Positions 1-6,536 of a stretch of 11,142 bases of DNA are shown here, piece by piece. Within the stretch, counting starts at the first letter, position 1. The number at the start of each line of letters is the position of its first letter. The stretch comes from Abditibacteriales bacterium (GTDB taxonomy: Bacteria > Armatimonadota > Abditibacteriia > Abditibacteriales > JANWYM01). The translations under genes were made by a program, and so were the position numbers. The DNA lies in the NCBI GenBank assembly GCA_025055355.1, contig JANWYM010000089.1, positions 1 through 11,142 on the forward strand, read 5' to 3'. The notes under the pieces are model-generated. The model was not told the DNA's origin. It did no database searches and saw only the letters and a program-made list of their open reading frames with translations.

Positions 1-1078
1 GGACGATGTGCGCCGTCGCCCAGCGCGCGCGGGGCACAACCGTCGTATCCTCCCACACACGGTCGCCGGTTTTCGCATCCAGACATCTCAATTCCCCATT
101 CAGGTCTATGCCGTAAACGTAGCCACCTCTCATCAGCGGCGTGGAGATCAGCGACTGCAGCGCGTCGGTGTTGCGGTCGTTCGGCCCGCGCCGCAGCCAG
201 AGTCTTTCGACACCCAACGTGTCGGGCAACAGGCGCAGCATCAGCCCCCCATCAATCGCGCTGGACAGGAACAGTCTGTCACCCTCGACGACAGGTGTGG
301 CAATCGCAATCGGCCAGCGGCTCGCGGGGAACGGGTGTTCCCAGAACAGTTGCCCCGTCTGCGGATGCAGCCCCACCACGCGGTCCGCCGTCCAGCAGAC
401 GAGAACCCGCTTGCCCGCCTGGGTGATGACAATGGGCGAAGAATACGACGCGCGGTCGTCCAAAGCCTTCCATTGTTCCTTGCCCGTTTTCTTGTTGAAA
501 GCAATCAGACACGCGCCGTCGCTGCCGCCGACGTGGACGATGACCAAATCGCCGTCAACCAACGGCGAGGCGGCAATCCCCCAGTCGGGCAGACGAATTT
601 TGTATTCGGTGTAAAGGTCTTTATGCCAGAGCACTTTGCCCGTCGCCGCGTCGAAGCAGAACAGGTGCCCCATGGCTCCCAACGAGTAGGCGCGCCCGTC
701 ATCAATCGTCACGGAGGCGCGAGGACCGTTGGGATACCCTACGCCCTTGTAAACGCAGTCGTAGGCGTGCGTCCAAATCGTCTTCCCCGTTTTCCAGTCG
801 AAGCAGTGAACACGCTCCTGCTCCTTCGGCTCGACGACGCGGTCCATCACGTAAACTCTCCCGTTCGCCACCGTCGGACCGCTGTAACCGTTAGAAATTG
901 GGACGCGCCAGCGGATTTTGATCTCCGCGCTGTCGAACCTCTCAATGAGCCCGGTTTCTTTCCACACGCCATCCCGATTGACGCCGCGCCACTGCGACCA
1001 GTCGGCGGCGGCAATGACGCAAAGCAGCAAAGTGGTTAGGAGATACAAGCAGGGTGTTATCAGGGGGTTTTTGAACAT
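1..1078 (-). CDS. Secreted PQQ-like beta-propeller protein, 3' end cut by window edge
   Basis: About 359 residues are visible and the frame runs open off the left edge, so the C-terminus is missing. The N-terminus has a typical Sec signal peptide (MFKNP, then a hydrophobic stretch ending CVIAAA), followed by DWSQWRG, a start often seen in secreted PQQ-like repeat proteins. At least six beta-propeller blades follow, each with a pattern like 'SPLVDGDLVIVH...AFNKKTGKEQW': CFDWKTGKTIW, CFDAATGKVLW, AFNKKTGKEQW, GLHPQTGQLFW and CLDAKTGDRVW. This is the BamB/PQQ-dehydrogenase-like fold; whether it binds a cofactor or only serves as a scaffold cannot be told. I chose the ATG at 1078 because AGAAAGG lies 9 nt upstream; an in-frame ATG at 1087 directly touches that purine run and is too close. 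The gene follows the aminotransferase stop by about 25 nt, so the two are probably co-transcribed. A long open frame on the opposite strand is a GC-rich shadow. Confidence 0.85.
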   Translation of the reverse strand, partial: MFKNPLITPCLYLLTTLLLCVIAAADWSQWRGVNRDGVWKETGLIERFDSAEIKIRWRVPISNGYSGPTVANGRVYVMDRVVEPKEQERVHCFDWKTGKTIWTHAYDCVYKGVGYPNGPRASVTIDDGRAYSLGAMGHLFCFDAATGKVLWHKDLYTEYKIRLPDWGIAASPLVDGDLVIVHVGGSDGACLIAFNKKTGKEQWKALDDRASYSSPIVITQAGKRVLVCWTADRVVGLHPQTGQLFWEHPFPASRWPIAIATPVVEGDRLFLSSAIDGGLMLRLLPDTLGVERLWLRRGPNDRNTDALQSLISTPLMRGGYVYGIDLNGELRCLDAKTGDRVWEDTTVVPRARWATAHIV

Positions 1079-1102
1079 TCGTCTCATCCTTTCTTTTGGT
1101 TG

Positions 1103-2323
1103 TCAGAGTCGTCTCAATCCCTCAGCCAGCCGCTCCAACCCCGCCGCGACCGTCTCCCGCGACACCGCCAACGAAATCCGCAGCAGCCCTTCGCACGCCG
1201 CGCCATAGACGGAGGCATCCATCACGACGACGCCCGCGTGTTCGAGCAAAAAGTCGGCGACTGCGGCGGACGGGCGCCCCGTTGCGGAAACATCCAGCAG
1301 CGCGAAGAAGCCGCCTTCGGGGAGCAGCCAGTGAGCGGTGGGCAGTGAGCAGTGAGCCAGCAGTTGACGACGAGCGGCATACTCGCGCTGCATTTCCGCG
1401 ACGCAGTCTTGCGGTCCTGCCAACGCCGCCACGCCCGCGTGCTGAACGAACGTCGCCGCTCCCCGCGAGGCTTGCTGCAACACGAGCAACATCGCCCGCG
1501 TGATGTCGGGCGGCGCGACGTTGTAGCCGAGACGCCAGCCGGTCATGGCGTAGGTTTTGCTGAACGAGTTGATGGTGACGGTGCGCTCGCGGAACGACGG
1601 ATGGAGGGAGGCAATGGACACATGCTGTACCGTATCGCCGACATCCTGTCGGCAGGCAGGCTGGAAGCCTGCGCTACACTTGTCGTAGACAATGGCTTCG
1701 TAAATCTCATCGCTGAGGATGAACAGGTCGCGCTCGACGGCGAACGCGCCGATTGCCTGCAACTCCTCGCGGCGCAGGACCGTGCCGACGGGGTTCCAAG
1801 GGGTGTTGATGAGCAAGGCTTTGGTTTTCGCTGAAACGGCGGCATCGAGCGCGGCGCGCGTCAAAACGAACCGCTTGCCGTCGCGTTCAGCGCGGACGGG
1901 AACAGGCACCGCCCCGACGGCGGCGACTTGCGAGGCGTAGCAATCGTAAACCGGCTCTGGCAACAACACCTCATCGCCCACGTCGCACAACGCCGCCACC
2001 GCGACGTAAAACCCCATCGTCGCCCCGTCGGTGATGAGAACTTCGTCCTCCGCATCTACGGTCATCCCGTTGCACCTTTGCATCTTCGCTGCCACCGCGC
2101 GGCGCAGTTCCGGGAGACCCTGATTGGGCGGGTAGTGCGTCAACCCGCGCCGCAGCGCGTCCTGCGCGGCGGCGACGATGTGCGGCGGCGTAGGGAAGTT
2201 CGGCTCGCCGCGCAGCAGCGACACCAGTTGCTTCCCCTGCGCTTCCGCCGCCCGCACCTTGTGCAGCACGCGGTTGACGGCGGACGGGTGAAGACGGGCG
2301 AGGCGGGGGGAGAGAGAAGGCAT
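1103..2323 (-). CDS. PLP-dependent class I/II aminotransferase (aspartate aminotransferase-like)
   Basis: A 406-residue fold-type I PLP enzyme that moves an amino group between an amino acid and a 2-oxo acid in the cytoplasm. Visible family landmarks are the GEPNFPTP substrate-loop segment near residue 39, NTPWNPVG with its PLP-contacting Asn near 177, DEIY with Asp205, the Schiff-base lysine in SFSKTYAMTGWRLGY at about Lys256, and RISLA with the carboxylate-binding Arg near 382. Length fits the AspC/AspB type of about 390-400 residues once an extra 18 residues (216-233) are removed; that stretch is encoded by a palindromic repeat and is listed separately. I chose the ATG at 2323; a TTG at 2329 is also in frame. 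No Shine-Dalgarno is visible because a heptamer tandem repeat occupies that place. The exact amino-acid substrate cannot be told. The TGA stop here is a true stop, followed at once by the next gene's ribosome-binding site. Confidence 0.93.
   Translation of the reverse strand: MPSLSPRLARLHPSAVNRVLHKVRAAEAQGKQLVSLLRGEPNFPTPPHIVAAAQDALRRGLTHYPPNQGLPELRRAVAAKMQRCNGMTVDAEDEVLITDGATMGFYVAVAALCDVGDEVLLPEPVYDCYASQVAAVGAVPVPVRAERDGKRFVLTRAALDAAVSAKTKALLINTPWNPVGTVLRREELQAIGAFAVERDLFILSDEIYEAIVYDKCSAGFQPACRQDVGDTVQHVSIASLHPSFRERTVTINSFSKTYAMTGWRLGYNVAPPDITRAMLLVLQQASRGAATFVQHAGVAALAGPQDCVAEMQREYAARRQLLAHCSLPTAHWLLPEGGFFALLDVSATGRPSAAVADFLLEHAGVVVMDASVYGAACEGLLRISLAVSRETVAAGLERLAEGLRRL
1330..1357. repeat. 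Heptamer tandem repeat inside the aminotransferase gene
   Basis: Four consecutive 7-nt units are seen: AGTGAGC, GGTGGGC, AGTGAGC, AGTGAGC. They lie in coding sequence and encode part of the stretch LAHCSLPTAHWL near the C-terminal domain of the aminotransferase. The 7-nt period is the same as that of the repeat at the gene's start codon. Confidence 0.7.
1625..1678 (-). repeat. In-frame 54-bp palindromic insertion within the aminotransferase
   Basis: The segment encodes CSAGFQPACRQDVGDTVQ, inserted between the conserved DEIYEAIVYD and HVSIASLHP blocks, where related aminotransferases have only a few residues. It contains two perfect hairpins with 3-nt loops: CCGACA-TCC-TGTCGG at 1638-1652 and GCAGGCT-GGA-AGCCTGC at 1656-1672. 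Its length, exactly 18 codons, keeps the frame. The look is that of a small dispersed palindromic element that inserted into a gene and was tolerated, as Rickettsia palindromic elements do. I have no second copy in this window to prove that it is dispersed. Confidence 0.7.
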
Positions 2324-2356
2324 GGTCAATGGTCAACGGTTGATGGTTGATGGCTC
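2322..2356. repeat. Heptamer tandem repeat over the aminotransferase start
   Basis: Five units of 7 nt follow one another: ATGGTCA, ATGGTCA, ACGGTTG, ATGGTTG, ATGGCTC. The array overlaps the start codon of the aminotransferase (minus strand) and fills the place where a Shine-Dalgarno would be. The second half is a near inverted copy of the first, centred on TCAACGGTTGA. Confidence 0.75.
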
Positions 2357-2399
2357 ATAAATGACGGGTGACGCCAATTAACCATGAGCCACTCGCTGC

Positions 2400-2771
2400 T
2401 TACACCGCTGCTTTCGCCGCTTCAATGGCTGCCTTAATCTGGCTGATATTGGAAGCGACGGCGCACTGGTCCACGCGAGCGGCGACGGCTTCGTAACCCG
2501 CTTTGGCAATCATGTCCTTCAGCCGCGTCTCGATTTGCGCGAGGCTGAACGCCGTCGGGTCGCCCATCGTGAGCGGGTCGAGGTTCCAGCGGTGGTCTTT
2601 ATCGCCGGGGTCGTAGTGATAGTGAGGGTCTTTTTCAAAGCAGTCGAACCGCAGTAATTCCACCTCCCTGCCGTCCACGTCGCCATAGACGCGCACCGCC
2701 GGACCGCGGTCTCCGCCAAAATGCCGATACTCCACTCTGAACTTCACGCCACCGATTTCCAGTTCTTGCAT
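2400..2771 (-). CDS. Small conserved-looking hypothetical protein, 123 aa
   Basis: A soluble 123-residue protein with no signal peptide and no membrane segment. The N-terminal half (MQELEIGGVKFRVEYRHFGG, then a charged beta-rich part) leads into a striking HYHYDPGDKDH cluster at about residues 50-60 that could bind metal, and the last third is an Ala-rich helix. I do not recognise the family with certainty. A GGGGGAG ribosome-binding site lies about 10 nt before the ATG, and the codon pattern is convincing, so I regard it as a real gene. It heads the minus-strand cluster and stops 76 nt before the aminotransferase start, so a shared transcript is possible. Confidence 0.75.
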   Translation of the reverse strand: MQELEIGGVKFRVEYRHFGGDRGPAVRVYGDVDGREVELLRFDCFEKDPHYHYDPGDKDHRWNLDPLTMGDPTAFSLAQIETRLKDMIAKAGYEAVAARVDQCAVASNISQIKAAIEAAKAAV

Positions 2772-2886
2772 CGTTGTTTTGCTCCCCCTATTATCGTCCT
2801 CGTCCGTTGGTCCTGTTTCTCGAACCTAAAAAAGCGACCGACGATGAGAACGAGGACGACGACGAGGACAATTTTCATTCAGCGTG

Positions 2887-2919
2887 GTATCCCCTTGGGG
2901 ACACGGATAATTCATCCGT
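2887..2919. other. Two adjacent short stem-loops in the 2772-3072 intergenic region
   Basis: TCCCC-TT-GGGGA at 2890-2901 is followed at once by ACGGAT-AATTC-ATCCGT at 2903-2919. They lie upstream of the -35 box of the DUF1326 promoter, between two divergent genes. Their role is unknown: regulator-binding site and small dispersed palindrome are both possible. The rest of this 301-nt gap holds the promoter at 2988-3016 and low-complexity GAC/GAG-rich sequence at 2845-2870. Confidence 0.4.
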
Positions 2920-2987
2920 TAAACCTTACGTTGACTTATCATAACCGTCGTGGCTCTTCCTGTCAACCACGGCAGAGGAATTTCTAT

Positions 2988-3016
2988 TTGACGGGAAAAC
3001 CCACCACTGCTATAAT
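2988..3016 (+). promoter_or_regulatory. Sigma70-type promoter of the DUF1326 gene
   Basis: TTGACG at 2988-2993, a 17-nt spacer, then TATAAT at 3011-3016, a near-perfect match to the housekeeping consensus. The predicted transcription start near 3023 gives a leader of about 50 nt before the ATG at 3073. Confidence 0.85.
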
Positions 3017-3072
3017 TGTCTAACGAACCAGTTAGATGCAGGCTAAAAGCCGAAGATGGGAGGAATGAGGTC

Positions 3073-3729
3073 ATGAAACGTATGATGATTATGGGACTGG
3101 TCATAGTGATGTGCATGGCGGGTGCGTTCGCTGATGGGAAGGCGACAGTGACAGGTGACTACCTTGAAATCCGCTCCGCCAGTATCTTCGTTGGCCCGTG
3201 CCACGCGCAAGGCGAGTATGGGCTGGCGGGGCGTGAGGGCGCGCTGGTGTGGCACGTGCGCGAGGGCGCGTGGAAAGGCACCCCCCTGCAAGGGCTGACC
3301 GTGGCGGCAGTGGTGGTTGCGGACCATCCTCTCGCCCTGGACACGAAGACCCGCCGCTCCGTTCTCTATGTGGACGCGAAGGGCTCAGCGGAGCAGCGCG
3401 CCGCTCTCGCTGAGATGGTCACGACCAAATACGGCGCAGCGCTGGGGAAAGTCGTCGCGACCAGGTCCGTCCCGATCACCTACAAAACCGACAAGCTGGA
3501 CTACAAAGTGACCATTGGCGACGTGGCAACCATCTCCGTCAACCGCTACCCCTGCAATCATTGCACGGAGAAGCCCTACGAGGTCTGGTATGAACCGTTC
3601 ATCCGCGTCCAGGATGCTATTGTAGGCAAGACAGTGTTCAGCCAGTATCGGGACAACGTGCTGCCACACGTCGGCTGGCGCGACGCTGAAGAGAAGAACA
3701 ACGCCTACGTGGCGACGTTCTCTTTCTAA
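3073..3729 (+). CDS. Secreted DUF1326-domain protein
   Basis: The 218-residue product starts with a Sec signal peptide (MKRMMIMGLVIVMCMAGAFA, cleavage likely after FA-DG). The mature part opens with VTGDYLEIRSASIFVGPCHAQGE and continues to LVWHVREGAWKGTPLQGLTVAAVV, the signature of DUF1326 proteins, whose role is unknown. A CNHC motif at about residues 159-162 and the PC in the first block suggest metal binding or a disulfide; this is inference. I chose the ATG at 3073 rather than the in-frame TTG at 3016 because GGGAGGA lies 8 nt upstream of it and because 3016 falls within the -10 box. The TAA stop lies inside a 7-nt direct repeat that borders the composite repeat downstream. The gene stands alone on the plus strand with its own strong promoter. 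Confidence 0.9.
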   Translation: MKRMMIMGLVIVMCMAGAFADGKATVTGDYLEIRSASIFVGPCHAQGEYGLAGREGALVWHVREGAWKGTPLQGLTVAAVVVADHPLALDTKTRRSVLYVDAKGSAEQRAALAEMVTTKYGAALGKVVATRSVPITYKTDKLDYKVTIGDVATISVNRYPCNHCTEKPYEVWYEPFIRVQDAIVGKTVFSQYRDNVLPHVGWRDAEEKNNAYVATFSF

Positions 3730-3919
3730 CTAAACTTTTGCGTTTCGCGCTTCCCTTCCTCCCCACTGCAGGAAAACGTCATGGCGAGCGGAGTGAAGCA
3801 ATCTCCTGCGGCGGTGGGTATGGCTACACTCCGCTCGCCATGACAGGGAGAGGAGATTACTTCGCTCCGCTCATCATGGCGGGCATTTCCGAAGGAAAGG
3901 GCAAAACGCAAAAGTTTAG
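3730..3919. repeat. Composite palindromic repeat, copy A (MITE-like)
   Basis: The ends form a perfect 13-nt inverted repeat, CTAAACTTTTGCG (3730-3742) and CGCAAAAGTTTAG (3907-3919), extending inward to about 16 nt. TTTCTAA occurs directly on both sides (3723-3729 and 3920-3926), like a target-site duplication, and contains the stop codon of the DUF1326 gene. Inside, an 18-nt perfect palindrome (GTCATGGCGAGCGGAGTG at 3778-3795 against 3827-3844) is followed by a second, weaker module. It carries no gene: short frames within it give the peptides HGERSEAIS and APLIMAG, which recur as repeat artefacts. It sits between two converging genes and could also fold as a terminator. Confidence 0.85.
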
Positions 3920-3981
3920 TTTCTAAGAGCCTCTCCGCAAAGTAGCCCGTCGTGGGCGACTTGGGAGGCGGATTTTCGCCG

Positions 3982-4929
3982 TCACAACCTCAGCCACACC
4001 CGCCCGCTTGTCCAACGCGGGTCGAGGCGCGTCAGCCCGACCTCGCGGGCGCAGCGCATCGCTTCGGCGTATTCTTCGCGGGTGATGCGGCGGTTGATTT
4101 CAGGGTAGAGGTCGCGGCTGACCTTGCCCGCCGGGTGATATTGCGCCATGATGTTGACGTAAGTGTTCGGACCGATCTCTTCTGCAATCCAGCGCAAAAT
4201 CTCGCGGGTCTCGTCCAGATGTCCGGGCATGACCAGATGCCGGATTATTAAACCGCGCCGCGCCAGCCCGCGCTCGTCGAGGATCAAATCCCCTACCTGC
4301 CGGTGCATCTCCTTGATAGCGCGCCGCGCCATGTCGGGGTAGTCCCGCGCTTTGAGGTAACGCTGCGCCCGTGCCGCCGACCAGTATTTGAAATCAGGCA
4401 TGTAAATGTCCACTACCCCCTCCATCAGCCGCAAACTTTCCAGGCTGTCGTAGGCGCTGGTGTTATACACGAGCGGCAGGCGCAGCCCGCCTTGAATCGC
4501 CAGCGGCATCGCCTCCAAAATCTGCGGGACCACATGTTCGGGGGTGACGAAGTTGATGTTGTGGCAGCCTTGACGCTGGAGGTTGAGCATCAAGGCGGCA
4601 AGACGCTGCGGGGTCATCTCCCAACCCTCACCGAGGTGGGAAACGTCGTAGTTTTGTCAAAATACACAACGCAAATTACACCAGGAAAAGAAAATCGTCC
4701 CGCTGCCGTTCCAGCCGCGTAGGCAGTCCTCTTCGCCGAAGTGCGCAAAGGCGCTGCTGACCACCGCGTAGCGCCCCGTGCGACAAATTGCCTTCTCATC
4801 CGCCAGACGGTTCACGTGGCAGTCGCGGGGGCAGGCGGTGCAGTCCTCCATCAGTCGCAAAGCGTCCTCCACCTTGCGCGCTAACGCGCCGCTCTCATAG
4901 GTGCGCAGGTAACAGGGTTCAAACGTCAT
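3982..4929 (-). pseudogene. Radical SAM protein (PflA/PflX-like, COG1313 type) with in-frame TGA at the third cluster cysteine
   Basis: The 316-codon frame aligns from start to end with PflA-like radical SAM proteins, which use a [4Fe-4S] cluster and S-adenosylmethionine to make a radical. Visible blocks are the N-terminal CTACPRDC...C group, GSGTIFFSWCNLRCVF, QNYDVSHLGEG, GCHNINFVTPEHVVPQ, VDIYMPDFKYW, KEMHRQVGDL, IIRHLVMPG and NIMAQYHPAG. The CX3CX2C cluster motif should be Cys84, Cys88, Cys91, but codon 91 (4659-4657) is TGA. Frame and similarity continue directly after it, so this is a single codon change and not a frameshift. Residue 83, normally Gly in FFSGCNLRC, is Trp, a second change in the same site. 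Either the gene is decaying or TGA is read through, for example as selenocysteine. A GGGGAG site lies 5 nt before the ATG. An isolated downstream product from about 4617 would lack the cluster and be inactive. The gene stands alone, diverging from the Rrf2 operon. Confidence 0.85.
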
Positions 4930-4966
4930 AGATACTCCCCCTCTTTGGTCGTTCTGCTGTCACCAG

Positions 4967-4975
4967 ATTGTAACA
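4967..4975 (-). promoter_or_regulatory. Possible extended -10 promoter of the radical SAM gene
   Basis: On the minus strand TGTTACAAT matches an extended -10 (TG-N-TACAAT), about 40 nt before the ATG at 4929. No good -35 box is seen at 16-18 nt, as expected if the extended -10 dominates. Confidence 0.4.
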
Positions 4976-5000
4976 CATCTGCCGCTTTCTTTCTTTGTGT

Positions 5001-5140
5001 CTATAAACTTTTGCGTTTCGCGCCTCTCTTCCTCTCTGCTGCAGGGAAACGTCATCGCGAGCGCAGCGGAGGGGATTGCTTCGCTGCGCTCGCAATGACA
5101 GGCATTGTCGCCGGAGAGGGCAAAACGCAAAAGTTCAGTT
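5001..5140. repeat. Composite palindromic repeat, copy B (shortest form)
   Basis: AACTTTTGCGTTT at 5006-5018 is exactly inverted as AAACGCAAAAGTT at 5123-5135. The left arm continues with the pyrimidine-rich CCTCTCTTCCTCTCTGCTG and then GCAGGGAAACGTCAT, as in the other copies. A single inner module pairs 5051-5068 (GTCATCGCGAGCGCAGCG) with 5082-5099 at 17 of 18 positions. It lies between the diverging radical SAM and Rrf2 genes, and its right end is 6 nt from the -35 box of the Rrf2 promoter. Confidence 0.85.
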
Positions 5141-5146
5141 TGCCTA

Positions 5147-5175
5147 TTGACAAGCCGTTGATCGGCGGATATAAT
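5147..5175 (+). promoter_or_regulatory. Consensus sigma70-type promoter of the Rrf2-TauE operon
   Basis: TTGACA at 5147-5152, a 17-nt spacer and TATAAT at 5170-5175 match the consensus at every position. The start would be near 5182, giving a leader of about 32 nt. Such a strong core promoter fits a gene that is held down by a repressor, and the Rrf2 protein encoded just downstream may control itself here. I could not define an operator. Confidence 0.88.
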
Positions 5176-5213
5176 CGAAACACGACTAAACTGATAGAGA
5201 AAGTAGAATTCCA

Positions 5214-5657
5214 ATGAAACTCAGCAGTCGCACACGATATGCAGTTCAGGCGTTGACCTACCTGGTGCGCCACTACGGGCAGCAGGAGTGGGTGCAGATT
5301 GCCGAGATGGCGGAGGCGGAGAAGATCCCCAAGAAGTTCCTGGAGCATGTCCTTCTGGACCTGCGCAAGGCGGACATCGTGGAGAGCAAGAAGGGTCAGC
5401 GCGGCGGCTACCGTCTGGCGCGCCCGCCGCAAGACATCACGCTGGGCGAAGCCCTGCGGGCGGTGGAGGGGCGGTTGACCCCTCTGCCGTCGTGGATATA
5501 CGCGGACGCCGGGCAAGCCGAGTCAGGAGGTTTAGCGAGGGTGCTGCTGCGCGTGCGCGACGCTGTGCGGGAGATTCTGGACAACACCTCACTGGAGGTT
5601 CTCATTGAAGCACCGCCCGACCAGAGGACGGTGGGGAATTTGACTTACTTTATCTGA
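5214..5657 (+). CDS. Rrf2-family transcriptional regulator without cysteines
   Basis: A 147-residue protein with the Rrf2 winged helix-turn-helix: MKLSSRTRYAVQALTYL at the start, the helix-turn-helix IAEMAEAEKIPKKFLEHVL at about 27-47, the wing KKGQRGGYRLARP at about 60-72, and ITLGEALRAVEG at about 76-87. IscR and NsrR bind an Fe-S cluster through three cysteines in the C-terminal half; this protein has no cysteine at all, so it should not hold such a cluster. In that it resembles CymR, the cysteine-metabolism repressor of Firmicutes, but length and family alone do not prove that role. The TGA stop comes 19 nt before the TauE-type gene, whose ribosome-binding site lies in the gap, so the two form an operon. 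The link to a sulfur-anion permease supports a sulfur-related signal (inference). Confidence 0.92.
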   Translation: MKLSSRTRYAVQALTYLVRHYGQQEWVQIAEMAEAEKIPKKFLEHVLLDLRKADIVESKKGQRGGYRLARPPQDITLGEALRAVEGRLTPLPSWIYADAGQAESGGLARVLLRVRDAVREILDNTSLEVLIEAPPDQRTVGNLTYFI

Positions 5658-5676
5658 AAGGGAAGGAGTTACAATT

Positions 5677-6420
5677 TTGGACCAAAATATCATTGTATTC
5701 ATCTGTGTAGGATTTGTGGCTCAAGTGATTGACGGAGCGTTGGGAATGGCTTATGGTGTCAGCGCCACAACTTTTCTACTGACCCTTGGCGTGCCGCCCG
5801 CCGCCGCCAGCGCCAGCGTCCATGCCGCTGAAGTCTTCACCACTGGCGTGTCGGGACTCTCCCACATAGGCTTCGGCAACGTTGATAAATACTTGCTAAA
5901 GAAATTACTGGTGCCCGGGGTGATCGGGGCGGTGCTGGGAGCATACATTCTAACAGTGGTGCCCGGAGACGCCATCAAGCCCCTGGTCGCCGTCTACATG
6001 ATTGTGATGGGCTTGCTCATCCTCCGCAAAGCATTGAAAAGGGATATTGTGGAACGAAGGGTCACGACGAAGATTATCCGACTGGGTTTTATTGGAGGCT
6101 TGCTCGACGCGATGGGAGGCGGCGGGTGGGGGCCGATTGTGTCCTCTACGCTCATCGCCAGAGGCAACAATCCCCGCTTCACGATCGGTTCTGTGAACAT
6201 GGCGGAGTTTTTCGTCGCCGTCGCCGCATCAGCAACTTTCCTTCTTAGCATTGGGTTAGGTCATTGGAAGATGATTCTTGGCTTAATCATTGGAGGTGTT
6301 TTTGCAGCTCCCTTTGCGGCTTACATCTGTAAGAAACTGCCATCTCGCGTCTTGTTAATGTTGGTGGGCGGGCTGATTACCCTCTTAGCGATCAGGATAG
6401 TCTATCAAACTCTCTTCTGA
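5677..6420 (+). CDS. TauE/SafE-family (DUF81, COG0730) membrane permease
   Basis: A 247-residue polytopic membrane protein with about eight hydrophobic segments arranged as two repeats. The first repeat has GFVAQVIDGALGMAYGVSATT and the second GFIGGLLDAMGGGGWGPIVSS, the paired DG(A)xGxG and GGGGWGP blocks of the TauE/SafE family. Members export or import small sulfur-containing anions such as sulfite or sulfoacetate; the substrate here is unknown. The start is TTG at 5677, supported by GGAAGGAG at 5661-5668 with 8 nt spacing. No ATG is found near. Codon use is more AT-rich than in its neighbours, which could mean later arrival by transfer. The gene lies in an operon with the Rrf2 regulator and ends before a strong hairpin. 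Confidence 0.9.
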   Translation: MDQNIIVFICVGFVAQVIDGALGMAYGVSATTFLLTLGVPPAAASASVHAAEVFTTGVSGLSHIGFGNVDKYLLKKLLVPGVIGAVLGAYILTVVPGDAIKPLVAVYMIVMGLLILRKALKRDIVERRVTTKIIRLGFIGGLLDAMGGGGWGPIVSSTLIARGNNPRFTIGSVNMAEFFVAVAASATFLLSIGLGHWKMILGLIIGGVFAAPFAAYICKKLPSRVLLMLVGGLITLLAIRIVYQTLF

Positions 6421-6441
6421 GCGAGCCGAGAGGGATCGAAC

Positions 6442-6482
6442 AGCAGCCCGCGACGCGTCGGGGGATACCGTCGCGGGCTGCT
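6442..6482. terminator. 14-bp perfect hairpin between converging genes
   Basis: AGCAGCCCGCGACG at 6442-6455 pairs exactly with CGTCGCGGGCTGCT at 6469-6482 around a 13-nt loop. No clear U-tract follows on either strand, so it is an imperfect intrinsic terminator. Its place, 22 nt past the TauE stop and 55 nt from the stop of the converging gene, suits a two-way transcription end. Confidence 0.65.
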
Positions 6483-6536
6483 CTCCGCAACAAGTTGTGG
6501 ACTCCGCGCTCAACTCAACCGCGTCACGTTGGACGG

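Noticed and set aside
8..1039. 343-codon open frame on the plus strand
   Set aside because: It is antisense to the PQQ-like gene, whose minus frame has a signal peptide and clear propeller blades. The plus frame is Arg/Pro-rich without any recognisable domain, a GC-driven shadow.
2796..2869. Inverted repeat GTCCTCGTC/GACGAGGAC upstream of the DUF1326 gene
   Set aside because: Arms of 9 nt lie 56 nt apart in low-complexity GAC/GAG sequence; this is expected by chance there.
3738..3926. Small proteins with ERSEAI/AALAMT motifs in the repeats (also near 4960-5217, 8420-8729, 10489-10743)
   Set aside because: They are translations of the palindromic repeat itself, appear on both strands of each copy, and lack ribosome-binding sites.
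4617..4660. A frameshift splitting the radical SAM gene
   Set aside because: The upstream and downstream parts are in the same frame and abut at a single TGA; no base needs to be added or removed.
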